From: CALOFP01 sp942492635
Lineage (GTDB): Bacteria > UBP6 > UBA1177 > CALOFP01
Assembly: GCA_942492635.1 (NCBI GenBank)
Contig: CALOFP010000001.1
Coordinates: forward strand, 620,001 to 684,000
Length of the DNA: 64,000 nucleotides
Direction: 5' to 3'
In this document: piece by piece, positions 18,936-27,658 of the stretch
How positions within the stretch are numbered: the first letter of the stretch is position 1
Layout of the letters: the number at the start of each line of letters is the position of its first letter
The notes under the pieces: model-generated
The model's input: the letters and a program-made list of their open reading frames with translations, nothing else
The model's database searches: none
Told to the model about the DNA's origin: nothing
Position numbers and translations under genes: made by a program

Positions 18936-20258
18936 GGTTCATCATGATAATGGTTAGTTGCTGAAAACTAATCTTTGCTCATGCATGGAGTATAATTTCA
19001 GTTTAAAGAACTCCAAATCTCTGTATCCGTATGCTCTCCTTTTCAAAGTTTTTATCTTGTTGTTAATCCCTTCGAGAGGTCCTGTAGATATCGGACAATC
19101 GTAGTAATTCAGTATCTCTTCCCTATGACCCACTAACGTATCTGCAAAATCTTTCAGAATCTTTACGCCTGAAGTGTTCGCCATTTTTATCCATTGGTCG
19201 AAAAACTGTTCTGCATCTTCTCTTGAATCCTGCTGCCATATAAGCTTAAGCTCTTCCTTTAGATAATAGGCCGTATATAGAGGTTTGTTCAATGTAAGAG
19301 CAGCTATAAGCTTTGAATCCTCACCTTTCTCGAAATTTAGATTTTTAGTATTTTTGAGAAGTAACCATCTGGTACCTTTAAGTATTTTTCTTTCGGCTTT
19401 ATCCTCTGTCTGGTTGTACACCTCTCTTCTCAAGGTTGATATCTTGTCATTGAATAGCTTTACGACGTGAAAGTGATCAAGGACATGTTTTGCCTTCGAA
19501 AGATTTTCTCTGACCGCTGAAAGATATGCGGGTGACATATCTGTAGCGACAGCTTCTATTTTTGCCTTTGAATGCTTTAAACGTTTCCAGAAGCTGTTTA
19601 GAGCGGCTGCATCTTTTCCTTTGCCCACGTGGATTATTGCTCCGCTGTCAAGATCTATAACTACGGTCATATATTTATGTCCCTTTTGGATGGCAAATTC
19701 GTCAATCGCAATACGTTTGACGTCTTTCAGACGAGGTTTCGAATAGTGTTTTAACAGATGTGTTTTTTCGATATCTTTTATGGTGTTCCAGGACATTTTC
19801 AGATTTCTTGCCACATCTTTGATTGTTGCACATTGAAGAAATTCAAGAATGTATCTGGCGAATGCTTTTGTGTAGCTCTTTTTTGGTTGTGCAAAATCTA
19901 TTTTCACCTGTTGAACTGAACCGCACTTATGACATTTTACTCTAGGTACATTCCAACATATAAATGTCGGTTTAAATCCTATTGGTAAATGGCGAAACAC
20001 TCTTTTTTTACTACCGCTTTTAATTACTTCTTTTGAACCGCAAGAGGGACAGCTTAACCTTTCTTTTTGTTCGGTATTGAAAAAGATTTTCCCTCCAGAG
20101 TAGTGTGTACTTAAATATTTATGTTGATGAATTGAAAATCCGTGATAAAGTAAACTCGTGGACATGGAAACTCCTTGTTAGTCGTGTTTCAAAGAGGTTT
20201 ACCATGTCCATTCTTATATTCAATTTTTTTTCTTAACTAACCATTATCGTGATGAACC
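18936..20258 (-). mobile_element. ISL3-family insertion sequence, complete
   Basis: 1323 bp. The ends are GGTTCATCATGATAATGG (18936 on) and the near-perfect inverted match CCATTATCGTGATGAACC (20241-20258); one mismatch is seen. The inverted repeat continues inward as TTAGTT. The element is flanked by TTAATTAA on both sides and encodes one intact transposase, so it may be active. It sits between the glycoside hydrolase and the RDD gene. Confidence 0.9.
18954..20165 (-). CDS. ISL3-family DDE transposase
   Basis: 403 residues, preceded by AAGGAG. The N-terminus has two Cys pairs (CPSCGSKEVIKSG and VKCHKCGS), the zinc-finger pair of ISL3 transposases, followed by a helix-turn-helix stretch (IKDVARNLKMSWNTIKDIEK). 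Catalytic acidic residues are expected in IAIDEFAIQKGHKYMTVVID and in VATDMSPAYLSAVRENL, with the last Glu near the C-terminal STGPLEGINNKIKTLKRRAY. The length is typical and no lesion is seen. It lies wholly inside the inverted repeats. Confidence 0.93.
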   Translation of the reverse strand: MSTSLLYHGFSIHQHKYLSTHYSGGKIFFNTEQKERLSCPSCGSKEVIKSGSKKRVFRHLPIGFKPTFICWNVPRVKCHKCGSVQQVKIDFAQPKKSYTKAFARYILEFLQCATIKDVARNLKMSWNTIKDIEKTHLLKHYSKPRLKDVKRIAIDEFAIQKGHKYMTVVIDLDSGAIIHVGKGKDAAALNSFWKRLKHSKAKIEAVATDMSPAYLSAVRENLSKAKHVLDHFHVVKLFNDKISTLRREVYNQTEDKAERKILKGTRWLLLKNTKNLNFEKGEDSKLIAALTLNKPLYTAYYLKEELKLIWQQDSREDAEQFFDQWIKMANTSGVKILKDFADTLVGHREEILNYYDCPISTGPLEGINNKIKTLKRRAYGYRDLEFFKLKLYSMHEQRLVFSN

Positions 20259-20266
20259 TTAATTAA
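20259..20266. repeat. Right 8-bp target duplication of the ISL3-type element
   Basis: TTAATTAA, identical to 18928-18935. Confidence 0.7.
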
Positions 20267-20301
20267 GATGGAAGTTATGTCGAGATGTTACAAAAATACC
20301 G

Positions 20302-20847
20302 TTACTTATTAACAACCAGAGTATCGGCAACCATATCGTGCAGAGCCTGCTTTTTTTCTGTAAACCCGGCCATGAGAAATCCGATACACAGAATTATTGA
20401 AGAGAGAATTTTTCCCCAGTATCTCGCATTTGCCCTTCCGAACGAAATTCTGCAACAGTCGGCATCTGTCACGACAATTCCCATTGCCATTTTACCGTAT
20501 GTAGCCTGTTTTTTTGATGATTCAAGAATAGTGTGGTAAAGCCAGCTGGAAATAACACCTATTAAATAAGAGACAATAAGCTCAACAATCAAAATAAGTG
20601 TCTCCTCCACTCCCGAAGCGCTAAGAGTAGAACCAATCAATTCACCCGAAATATATCCGAGGATTCCTGAGATAAAGAAAAGAATTATCGAGTCAATAAT
20701 AGAAGCAAACACCCTTTTCCAGAATCCGGCATAATTTACTATCGGAGTACCATCGGCATTAAAGGAGCTCTCTTCCAATTTAGAACCGCATTCAGAACAG
20801 AACTGGGAACTTTCAAAATTTTCTGCACCGCATTTAAAACAAAACAT
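20302..20847 (-). CDS. Zinc-ribbon RDD-domain membrane protein
   Basis: 181 residues with an upstream AGGAG. An N-terminal zinc ribbon (Cys3, Cys6, Cys17, Cys20 in MFCFKCGAENFESSQFCSEC) precedes an RDD domain: the family's Arg and Asp are seen in FWKRVFASIIDSIILF, two to three hydrophobic helices follow, then QATYGKMAMGIVVTD and the ending KKQALHDMVADTLVV, both typical RDD motifs. Function of RDD proteins is largely unknown; some are linked to ion homeostasis. It stands alone, with no operon partner on its strand apart from the transposase downstream. Confidence 0.9.
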   Translation of the reverse strand: MFCFKCGAENFESSQFCSECGSKLEESSFNADGTPIVNYAGFWKRVFASIIDSIILFFISGILGYISGELIGSTLSASGVEETLILIVELIVSYLIGVISSWLYHTILESSKKQATYGKMAMGIVVTDADCCRISFGRANARYWGKILSSIILCIGFLMAGFTEKKQALHDMVADTLVVNK

Positions 20848-21199
20848 CTTAACTCTCCTATATAATTCACTTAAAATTATCTAATCACAGAGATACTTTC
20901 CAAAGTAAAACTTTATCTGCCGTCATTATATGAAAATATTTCAATTTAGAAATAACTGATCAATCATCCAACAAATTAAAAGACTTAAAAAGGAAAATTG
21001 TTTTCATTACAGGTTCCCAGACTATGATTAAGGATCTTTGTTTTCCTAAACTACATCAGTCCATAACTCGCTATTTACTATCGCATTTCATCAAAATTCA
21101 TTTTATTATTTTTCCTCTATATTTGATTTGTCGAATAATCTCTATACAATATCAAAGCGACACATCATCTATTATAAACTCGCTAAAGGAGATTGAAAA
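20848..21199. promoter_or_regulatory. Divergent gap with a candidate promoter for the small lipoprotein
   Basis: AT-rich region. TTGATT at 21123-21128 and TACAAT at 21145-21150 with a 16-nt spacer form a reasonable promoter pointing to the gene at 21200. A 62-residue ORF at 21024-21212 overlaps it and the next gene's start, and looks spurious. Confidence 0.5.
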
Positions 21200-21496
21200 A
21201 TGCGAAAATTAATCCTACCGATCATTGCAACTTTATTCCTGCTTAACGGCTGCATATCATCAAAAGCAGGAGTTGTAAAAACAAGCAACAACAAAACCTT
21301 TGTAACTGTAGGTGCAGGTGAAATAAATCTGGGATTCGGAGAGCTCTATGCATGGTACATCATTGATCCGAAAACCGAAACATGCTGGCTTTTTGCGCAC
21401 TCCGCCCTATCCCCTCTCAATTGTTGTAATCTCAAAAAAGTATCGGAAGCATCCGAACACATCACATGGTTGAAAGAGGGATCCTGCACAAAGTAA
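21200..21496 (+). CDS. Small hypothetical lipoprotein
   Basis: 98 residues, RBS AAAGGAGA. The signal peptide MRKLILPIIATLFLLNGC ends in a lipobox Cys. The mature part has GEINLGFGELYAWYIIDPKT and four further Cys residues, including the pair in PLNCCNL, which could form disulfides. No family is recognised. It is transcribed convergently with the flavin/ferredoxin gene downstream. Confidence 0.75.
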   Translation: MRKLILPIIATLFLLNGCISSKAGVVKTSNNKTFVTVGAGEINLGFGELYAWYIIDPKTETCWLFAHSALSPLNCCNLKKVSEASEHITWLKEGSCTK

Positions 21497-21591
21497 GGTC
21501 AAATCCAAAATCGTTGAACTTTTTCCAGAAAGAACCAAAATATGTGGATAAATTTCTCACATCTATCAACGTTTGCGCTTATCGTGATTGA

Positions 21592-22197
21592 TTAGAAAAT
21601 TACCGGTTTTTCTATTGCTCCTGCGGGGCAGGATTCGGCACACCTACCACACTCAAGACATATTTCCTTATTGATTTTGTAGATATCTCCAGGAATTATT
21701 GCACTTTCGGGGCATCTTTCACGGCAGGTTCCGCAACCTGTACACTTTTCCGTTATCCGATATCCGCATTCGACAACTTTGGCTCCGCCGAAGGCGAATC
21801 TTTCCCTGACGGGCGGAGTTACGGAAAGATTAAAGCTTTCACCTGTCCCCTCCTCAATGCAGAAGGCATCGAGAATATCCCTTTTTTCTCCAGAGTAAAG
21901 ATCGTTCATCATCGGATTGTGCTCAAATATTTTGTCGACCCAGATCCTGTCATCCAGCTTTTTCACTTTTCCGGTGATCCTTATTGTTTCATAGGTGGGT
22001 GTCATTCCGACAATTGCAACAACGGGATTCTTAATCAGCTGCTCGTAAAATCCCTTTCCTCTTGCGGTTGTGAAGTAAATTTTCCCATCTTCAACCATCA
22101 TAATGTCCGCAACTCTCACGTGCGGCACGTTGTTGTCCGCTGTTGCAAAAGCTACGGATTTTATTTCCCTGAGCATTTTCAAATAATCTTTTTTCAT
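21592..22197 (-). CDS. Pyridoxamine-5'-phosphate-oxidase-like flavoprotein with 2x[4Fe-4S] ferredoxin tail
   Basis: 201 residues with a strong RBS (AAAGGAGAAATC). Residues about 1-130 form a PNPOx-like split barrel (VAFATADNNVPHVRVADIMM, IYFTTARGKGFYEQL, VAIVGM), expected to bind FMN or a deazaflavin. The C-terminus has two ferredoxin motifs, CTGCGTCRERCP and CLECGRCAESCP, each able to hold a [4Fe-4S] cluster. The fusion suggests an electron-transferring reductase; the substrate is unknown. It is the last gene of a MarR-NhaC-PNPOx operon, 21 bp behind nhaC. Confidence 0.88.
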   Translation of the reverse strand: MKKDYLKMLREIKSVAFATADNNVPHVRVADIMMVEDGKIYFTTARGKGFYEQLIKNPVVAIVGMTPTYETIRITGKVKKLDDRIWVDKIFEHNPMMNDLYSGEKRDILDAFCIEEGTGESFNLSVTPPVRERFAFGGAKVVECGYRITEKCTGCGTCRERCPESAIIPGDIYKINKEICLECGRCAESCPAGAIEKPVIF

Positions 22198-22218
22198 TGC
22201 GATTTCTCCTTTATTAAT

Positions 22219-23571
22219 TCAGATAAAACAACCGAATATCAAGAAAAGTGAAAGACTTAGAAATCCGCCCATCAGTGCGAAGGGCATCTGGGTTGCGACG
22301 TGATCCATCACATCCACTTCGGCCACTTTCGAAGCAAGGATTGTGGAATCGGAAACGGGTGAGCAGTGATCTCCGAAAACTGCGCCGGATATTGCTGCTC
22401 CCAGCACAAGCGGGATATCCGCTCCGAGATCGGCCGCCATCGGTATTGCAATGGGCACAAGAATGGAGGCGGTTCCGCCGCTTGTTCCGGTAAGAAAAGA
22501 TGTGAATGCGCCGAAGAGAAAAATTAGGGCAGGCAGCCAGCAGGAATTTATGTTTCCAGCCAATCCCGCAATGTAATTTCCGGTTCCGAGTCGCCCAAGA
22601 AGATCGCTGAAGGCAAAAGCCATAATGAGGATAATCGTGATTTCGATATAGGATGCAATTCCTTCTCCACACCATTTGAGATATTTCTCCATATCCGCAA
22701 TGCATTGAATTTTATAAATAATTCCGGTGACAATCAGAGTGATCAAAATTCCTGTGAAAATTGCTGTCCCGCCGTTTTCGCTGACAAAAAGGATGGCGAA
22801 AATTGAAGTGAGAAGAAAAGCAACCGGAAAAACCATATTTCCCGCCCTGCCCTTTCCGGAAAATTCAGAAGAATCGCCGGAATCTTTTTCAACATACTTT
22901 TCAACATTTGGATTTTTCGTAGGAAATCTTCCCGAAATAATTGTAAGTCCCACAATTGCTATTGAAACAATTGAATATATCTGAAAAGGAACCGCTCGAA
23001 GAACATATGAAAAGGGGTCACCCGTTATCACATTTTTTGAAATCTGGGCTCCGACAAGTGCGGTAAGAAAAGCACCTGCTGCGGTAACAGGCGAAAGCCA
23101 TGCAGCGGGAGAGGCAGTCGAATCAAGGATGTAGCTGAGTTTTCTACGGGACACATCATACTTGTCGAAAAAGTGTCTGGTTGAGACACCGCTTATTACA
23201 ATTGAGGTTGTTCCATCGATAAAAAGCAGCAGACCGATGAGGAAAGATGAAAATTCAGCTCCTCTCCTGCTCCTTATAATTTTCTGTTTCTCAGTGAGAA
23301 GATGAACAAATCCGCTGACCCCTCCGGATTTCTCAATCACCCGGACAAAAGCTCCCGTGAGAAGCACGAACAATATTGATTTTGTTGTCCAGCTGTTTGT
23401 AAAGACGTTTGCAACGGTCTCAATTCCGCTGAAGAGTGTTCCTTCTTTGTAATCGACGATAAAACCGCCTGCAGCAATCCCGACAAAAAGCGCTGCAAAA
23501 ACATTACGGTTGTAGAAAACCAGAAATAGAGTAAGTACAACCGGAATAAGCGAAAGGTAACCGTAATTCAT
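22219..23571 (-). CDS. NhaC-family Na+/H+ antiporter-like transporter
   Basis: 450 residues with about 11 hydrophobic segments. Typical NhaC-family stretches include LLLFIDGTTSIVISGVSTRHFFDKYDVSR, the ASPAAWLSPVTAAGAFLTAL loop, FTSFLTGTSGGTASILVPIAIPMA and the C-terminal GAVFGDHCSPVSDSTILAS (each cited in part here). Members exchange Na+ for H+ or carry organic ions such as malate or lactate across the inner membrane, so the substrate is open. It lies between MarR (14 bp upstream) and the flavin/ferredoxin gene and is probably co-transcribed with both. The RBS is weak, suggesting translational coupling to MarR. Confidence 0.88.
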   Translation of the reverse strand: MNYGYLSLIPVVLTLFLVFYNRNVFAALFVGIAAGGFIVDYKEGTLFSGIETVANVFTNSWTTKSILFVLLTGAFVRVIEKSGGVSGFVHLLTEKQKIIRSRRGAEFSSFLIGLLLFIDGTTSIVISGVSTRHFFDKYDVSRRKLSYILDSTASPAAWLSPVTAAGAFLTALVGAQISKNVITGDPFSYVLRAVPFQIYSIVSIAIVGLTIISGRFPTKNPNVEKYVEKDSGDSSEFSGKGRAGNMVFPVAFLLTSIFAILFVSENGGTAIFTGILITLIVTGIIYKIQCIADMEKYLKWCGEGIASYIEITIILIMAFAFSDLLGRLGTGNYIAGLAGNINSCWLPALIFLFGAFTSFLTGTSGGTASILVPIAIPMAADLGADIPLVLGAAISGAVFGDHCSPVSDSTILASKVAEVDVMDHVATQMPFALMGGFLSLSLFLIFGCFI

Positions 23572-23585
23572 AATGAAAATATCTC

Positions 23586-24020
23586 TTATTTATTGAGTTC
23601 GTCATCGAAGTTAGAGATTATCTTTTGTAAAACAGCTCGGAAAGTTTGAACTTCTTCATCGGAGATATTTCTGTATTGAATCTCAAACATCTCCTCCGAA
23701 ATTTCTATTACCTCATCCTTTACCTTTTTTCCCATCTCCGTGAGAGAGACAGCTACAGCTCTCTTATCGACCACATCCCTGGAAGTTTGCAAATACCCCA
23801 GCTTTACAAGCTTTTTGACAAGAGTAGTTACCGTAGAAGGATCCCTGTCTATCATTTTGGCGATCTCTTTCATGGTAATCGATTCCTTTTTGATGAGAGC
23901 CACAATGATATCTCCATGAGAGGGAACAATCCCCTCCATTCCCATCTCCTGAAGTTTTCTCTGTATAAAAAGTGAGGTTAACTTTCCGGCCTTCCCTATC
24001 AAACTTACTGTATTATCCAT
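23586..24020 (-). CDS. MarR-family transcriptional regulator
   Basis: 144 residues from the ATG at 24020, which follows AGGGAGTG; an upstream start at 24074 lacks an RBS. The winged helix is clear: ITMKEIAKMIDRDPSTVTTL for the helix-turn-helix, then VKKLVKLGYLQTSRDVVDKR for the recognition region and wing. It is the first gene of the operon with nhaC and the flavin/ferredoxin gene, and two palindromes in its promoter are likely its operators, implying autorepression. The ligand is unknown. Confidence 0.9.
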   Translation of the reverse strand: MDNTVSLIGKAGKLTSLFIQRKLQEMGMEGIVPSHGDIIVALIKKESITMKEIAKMIDRDPSTVTTLVKKLVKLGYLQTSRDVVDKRAVAVSLTEMGKKVKDEVIEISEEMFEIQYRNISDEEVQTFRAVLQKIISNFDDELNK

Positions 24021-24082
24021 ATGTTTCACTCCCTGTATCTCATCTTTTATGACAAGAGGAAAAAAGAAAATCAAATCAATTT

Positions 24083-24136
24083 ACTTGGACACCCAAGTAT
24101 TCAGACAAAATATACTTGGACGCCCAACTATGTCAA
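24083..24136 (-). promoter_or_regulatory. MarR operon promoter with two palindromic operators
   Basis: On the minus strand TTGACA (plus 24131-24136) and TATATT (plus 24109-24114) are separated by 16 nt. A palindrome ACTTGGACACCCAAGT (24083-24098, 6-bp arms) lies downstream of the -10 box and a near copy ACTTGGACGCCCAACT (24114-24129) fills the spacer. The copies are 31 bp apart, about three helical turns, as expected for cooperative repression. Confidence 0.8.
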
Positions 24137-24171
24137 GAGCTGACCTCCATTTATCAGGATTAAAATAAAAG

Positions 24172-24560
24172 TTGTCCAAAGATACACACAGATGGAAACA
24201 GATTAAGACCCAAAACAGACCACTGATTAAACGGATTGCCGTGATTGCCATGATTTCAATATTAAAATTACAATAATCCTAGTGTAATTGACTAGTTCGC
24301 TCCCTTTTTCAAAGGGAGGGTTAGGGAGAGTTATTGAGATCAATCAACTTTCAACAAATTGTTATTATTTGTTTTTTAACATACCAGACAATGTATTGAA
24401 ATATATTCCAGATGATAGTTCCGGTTCTGATTGGCTTTTTTTGGCGCGTTTCGCACTTTTCAAAAAATCTTTCTCCCCGTTCGCGTTTGTTCGCGTCGTT
24501 CGCGGCTGAAGTTTTCTCCCCGTTCCTGCTTTTTTGTATTTTTCGTAGCTCTAACAATTT
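24172..24560 (+). repeat. Composite intergenic repeats between divergent operons
   Basis: CACAGATGGAAACAGATTAA near 24185, a GATT module (ACCACTGATTAAACGGATTG) at 24221-24262, then TTCGCGTTTGTTCGCG..GGCTGAAG near 24478-24510 and a TTTTTCGTAGCT tail. No preceding gene ends here, so this copy is not tied to a stop codon. Confidence 0.75.
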
Positions 24561-24603
24561 CTGTTTTTTCGTGCATATGATCGATTTTTTTCATGTAATT
24601 TTG

Positions 24604-24669
24604 TTGACAACTGTAAAAAAAATGCTAGCTTAGGCCAAACTAGAGTAGTTTAATCTATACTAGTTCGGC
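24604..24669 (+). promoter_or_regulatory. PadR operon promoter with inverted-repeat operator
   Basis: TTGACA (24604-24609), a 16-nt spacer and an extended -10 TGCTAGCTT (-10 hexamer TAGCTT, 24626-24631). Directly downstream GCCAAACTAG (24634-24643) and CTAGTTCGGC (24660-24669) form a 10-bp inverted repeat with one mismatch, covering the expected transcription start. Position and symmetry suit a PadR repressor site. Confidence 0.75.
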
Positions 24670-24693
24670 TTGTAGTAATCAAAGGAGATATTT

Positions 24694-25281
24694 ATGGGAA
24701 AAAACGAACTGGTTTCACTCTCAATTCTCTATGGCGGTAAAAAGCATGCATACGCGATCAATGCATTGGTAAAGAGGTTTTCACTAGAGAAATGGACCAC
24801 AATTTCAAAAGCTTCCATCTACAACTGCCTAGGAAGACTTGAGAAGAAAATGCTGGTGGAAGTTGAGCATGTTAAGGTGGGCAACATGCCGGAAAGAAAG
24901 GTTTACAACCTTACAGAAAAGGGAGAAGAGAGTCTGGCTGAGGAGATTCGGGACGCCCTGCTCTGTTATGACGAAACATTCGAAATGTTTTCCCTAGCAA
25001 TTCTCTTCGGCCTGGGCATTAGCGGCAGAGAGATGATTTCTCTTTTAAAGCAAAAAAGAAAGCAGGTTCTTGAAACTATCAGGAAAAAAACCGAATTCGC
25101 CCAAGAGCTCAAGGGGCATGGAATTACTCATGCCGTAATTATGTTGAGGTGTGGAATCGACAACATGCACAGAGTTATCCAGTCAACAGATGAGATTATC
25201 GAAATGCTCGAAAAAGATCCCGACTACTATCTGAAAAACATGGAAAAATTTAGAATAATATATGGAACGGAGGAACCATGA
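24694..25281 (+). CDS. PadR-family transcriptional regulator
   Basis: 195 residues, RBS AAAGGAGAT. The N-terminal winged helix has LSILYGGKKHAYAINALVKR, TTISKASIYNCLGRLEKKML and a wing RKVYNLTEKGEESL, as in PadR repressors; a C-terminal helical dimerisation region follows. It is the first gene of an efflux operon and overlaps tolC-like by 4 bp (ATGA). An inverted repeat in its promoter is the likely binding site, so it presumably represses the operon until a transported compound is sensed. Confidence 0.9.
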   Translation: MGKNELVSLSILYGGKKHAYAINALVKRFSLEKWTTISKASIYNCLGRLEKKMLVEVEHVKVGNMPERKVYNLTEKGEESLAEEIRDALLCYDETFEMFSLAILFGLGISGREMISLLKQKRKQVLETIRKKTEFAQELKGHGITHAVIMLRCGIDNMHRVIQSTDEIIEMLEKDPDYYLKNMEKFRIIYGTEEP

Positions 25282-26588
25282 CAAAAAAAGGCCTGATACT
25301 GCTCATCCTTTTGTCCTTATCAACGCTCTCTGCGGAAAAACTGACTCTTGGTGAGGTAGAGAAAACTGCAGCAGCCAACTCTTTTTCTGTTCAATCGAAA
25401 ATACATGAAGAAAAGATAAAGAAATGGGAAAAATACAATGCCTATTCAGGCTACATGCCATCGGTTGACTATAAATTCAACTACCTGCATATGGGGATGG
25501 ATGAAAAAATCCTGGAAATGGCCAATCAATACGCGATGGGGCCGAACAGGATGTATAAAAATTCCGTTTCCCATGAAATATCAATAACACAACCCATAAC
25601 CAACGGCGGCGCGGAAATTTTTGCAATTAAAATTGCCGAGTACGTTGAAAATGCCTTCAAATTCGACCAACAGGAAACAATGGAACTCTCCATTCTGAAT
25701 GCCCGGAAAATCTATTTCGATCTCATGGCTGTTCGTGAAATGAGAAAAATTTCGGAAAAAAACATTGAGTGGATCATGAAAAACCTGGAGTCGACAAGGG
25801 TCAAGCTTGAGGCCGGAGGTTCGATAAAAATCGATCTTCTTCGCTGGAACAGTGAGCTTTTAAAGGCAAACGACACTCTGAAAATGTTTAAAAACAATGA
25901 AAAGGTGCTCTTCTATTCGCTTTATCACGCAATGGGAAAAAAGGTATCCGCGACGGAATTCGACAGGGAGCTGATGTCTCTTGATGAAGTTGTGACGCTC
26001 TTTGAGAACTCCAGAATCGATATTGAGGGTTCCATAGACTCTTCGGCAACAATAAAGGGCCTTAGGGAAGGCATTAAAATCAGCGAAGGAGCGAAAAAAC
26101 TCTCATTTACACAGTTCATGCCGAAGGTCAACGCCTTTTTCACACAAAGCTGGCCTGTAATCGACAGCCTCAAACCCAATACCGAGGATGATTACTGGAC
26201 GGCAGGAATCTCCATATCTGTACCTATCTTCAGCGGTTTTCGTAACTACACTTCGTACCGGAAGGCAAAATTTGAACATATAAAAGCCCTGAGTGATGAG
26301 ATTGAAGTTCGTAACAACCTGCTGATTGCAAAAGAGCAGTTGAAACTCGAATACGACAGGTTGAAGGCAACGGCTGTTACAGCCAAAAAACAGATTGAGC
26401 TTGCAGAAATACAGCTTGAGGCACTGAAACAGAGATATGAGGCTGGAGGAGTTAAACAGTCTCTCCTTCTGGAAACCGCTCTGCTTGTCGACAACGCAAA
26501 ATATTCATATATTTCGGCTCTATTCGAAACACTGAAAACCGAAGCCGAATATCACAAAATCACAGGGAATCTGGAGGTGAAACGATGA
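25278..26588 (+). CDS. TolC-family outer-membrane efflux protein
   Basis: 436 residues with signal peptide MTKKGLILLILLSLSTLSAE. The two-fold TolC repeat is visible: helical coiled-coil halves with QQETMELSILNARKIYFDLM in the first and RNNLLIAKEQLKLEYDRLKA then LKQRYEAGGVKQSLLLETAL in the second, and a beta-strand part FMPKVNAFFTQSWP. It forms the outer-membrane channel of the tripartite pump. It overlaps both neighbours by 4 bp, indicating tight translational coupling. Confidence 0.92.
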   Translation: MTKKGLILLILLSLSTLSAEKLTLGEVEKTAAANSFSVQSKIHEEKIKKWEKYNAYSGYMPSVDYKFNYLHMGMDEKILEMANQYAMGPNRMYKNSVSHEISITQPITNGGAEIFAIKIAEYVENAFKFDQQETMELSILNARKIYFDLMAVREMRKISEKNIEWIMKNLESTRVKLEAGGSIKIDLLRWNSELLKANDTLKMFKNNEKVLFYSLYHAMGKKVSATEFDRELMSLDEVVTLFENSRIDIEGSIDSSATIKGLREGIKISEGAKKLSFTQFMPKVNAFFTQSWPVIDSLKPNTEDDYWTAGISISVPIFSGFRNYTSYRKAKFEHIKALSDEIEVRNNLLIAKEQLKLEYDRLKATAVTAKKQIELAEIQLEALKQRYEAGGVKQSLLLETALLVDNAKYSYISALFETLKTEAEYHKITGNLEVKR

Positions 26589-27658
26589 AATTCAGGTACA
26601 CACTGCTTCTGATCACGGCCTTGACCGTCGGATGTCAGCCGCCGAATCCGAAAAATGAAAATAACGACATCAAAACCAAAACAAATAAACCTGCTGTTGC
26701 AGTTGAGAGCAAAAAAATCACCAGAACCGGTATGAGTCGCCACATCAGCACAACGGCCCTAACATCCGGAATCATGGAATCCCACATCGTATCCCTATCC
26801 CAAGGTGCAATAAGAAGTGTAAATTTCAAACTGGGCGACTATGTAAAAAAAGGACAGCTTCTTCTCTCTGTCGATTCGGATGTGCAGAAAACTGCAAAAG
26901 AGCAGGCAGAGGCGGCTCTTGAGACTGCTGAACTGAACATGGAGATTGCTGAAAAACTCCATAAAAGCGAAAACATCTCCAGGATTGAATACGTAAATGC
27001 AAAAAGTCAGTTGACCAGCGCCCGGGCAGCTGTAAGTCAAACAGCAAAGCTGTACAGAGACTGTTTCATCAAAGCTCCTTTCAGCGGGCACATCGCCTCC
27101 AAGAGCCAGGGTCTTGAAAAGGGCTCACTGCTCGCAGCTGGTGCCGTTGTGGCCAGAATTGTCAACATTTCCAAGCTGAAAGCCCAATTCCAGCTTGGCG
27201 AAATGGAAATCCCGCTGGTAGAAAAGGGGATGGAGGTCGAATTAAATATACCGGCAACCGGAAACGGAGCCATTACCGGCAGAATCACGGCTGTTTCACC
27301 TGCTTCCGATCCTCAAAGCGGAGCCTTCCCTATAGAGGTTGAATTTGAAAACAGAGAGGAGAAGATAAAGGCGGGAATGCTTGCGAACATAACCATAAAA
27401 AGTGCAAAACAGGATAAGGCTCTGGTTGTTCCTTTCTCAGCTCTCTTTGAAAAGGACAACAAGAAGGCTCTTTTCATCGAAGAAAAGGGAAAAGTAGCCG
27501 TCAGATTTGTAAAAACAGGCAGAATTCGAGGAAATCTTGTTGAGGTACTGTCCGGTGTCGGGGAGAATGAAAACCTGATCACCTCCGGAACCACAGTACT
27601 TTCAGGCGGAGACCCTGTAAAGGCCACAAGTACAGGCAACACCGGAGGTCCCATATGA
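26585..27658 (+). CDS. RND efflux periplasmic adaptor (membrane fusion lipoprotein)
   Basis: 357 residues. Signal peptide MKFRYTLLLITALTVGC gives a lipidated Cys17. It has the usual hairpin order: barrel-sandwich half GAIRSVNFKLGDYVKKGQLL, helical hairpin (EQAEAALETAELNMEIAEKL to QLTSARAAVSQTAKLY), second half CFIKAPFSGHIASKS, then beta-barrel and membrane-proximal domains. It links the RND permease to the TolC-like channel and overlaps both flanking genes by 4 bp. Confidence 0.93.
   Translation: MKFRYTLLLITALTVGCQPPNPKNENNDIKTKTNKPAVAVESKKITRTGMSRHISTTALTSGIMESHIVSLSQGAIRSVNFKLGDYVKKGQLLLSVDSDVQKTAKEQAEAALETAELNMEIAEKLHKSENISRIEYVNAKSQLTSARAAVSQTAKLYRDCFIKAPFSGHIASKSQGLEKGSLLAAGAVVARIVNISKLKAQFQLGEMEIPLVEKGMEVELNIPATGNGAITGRITAVSPASDPQSGAFPIEVEFENREEKIKAGMLANITIKSAKQDKALVVPFSALFEKDNKKALFIEEKGKVAVRFVKTGRIRGNLVEVLSGVGENENLITSGTTVLSGGDPVKATSTGNTGGPI

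Noticed and set aside
21024..21212. 62-codon ORF before the small lipoprotein
   Set aside because: No RBS, covers the promoter and overlaps the better supported start at 21200.
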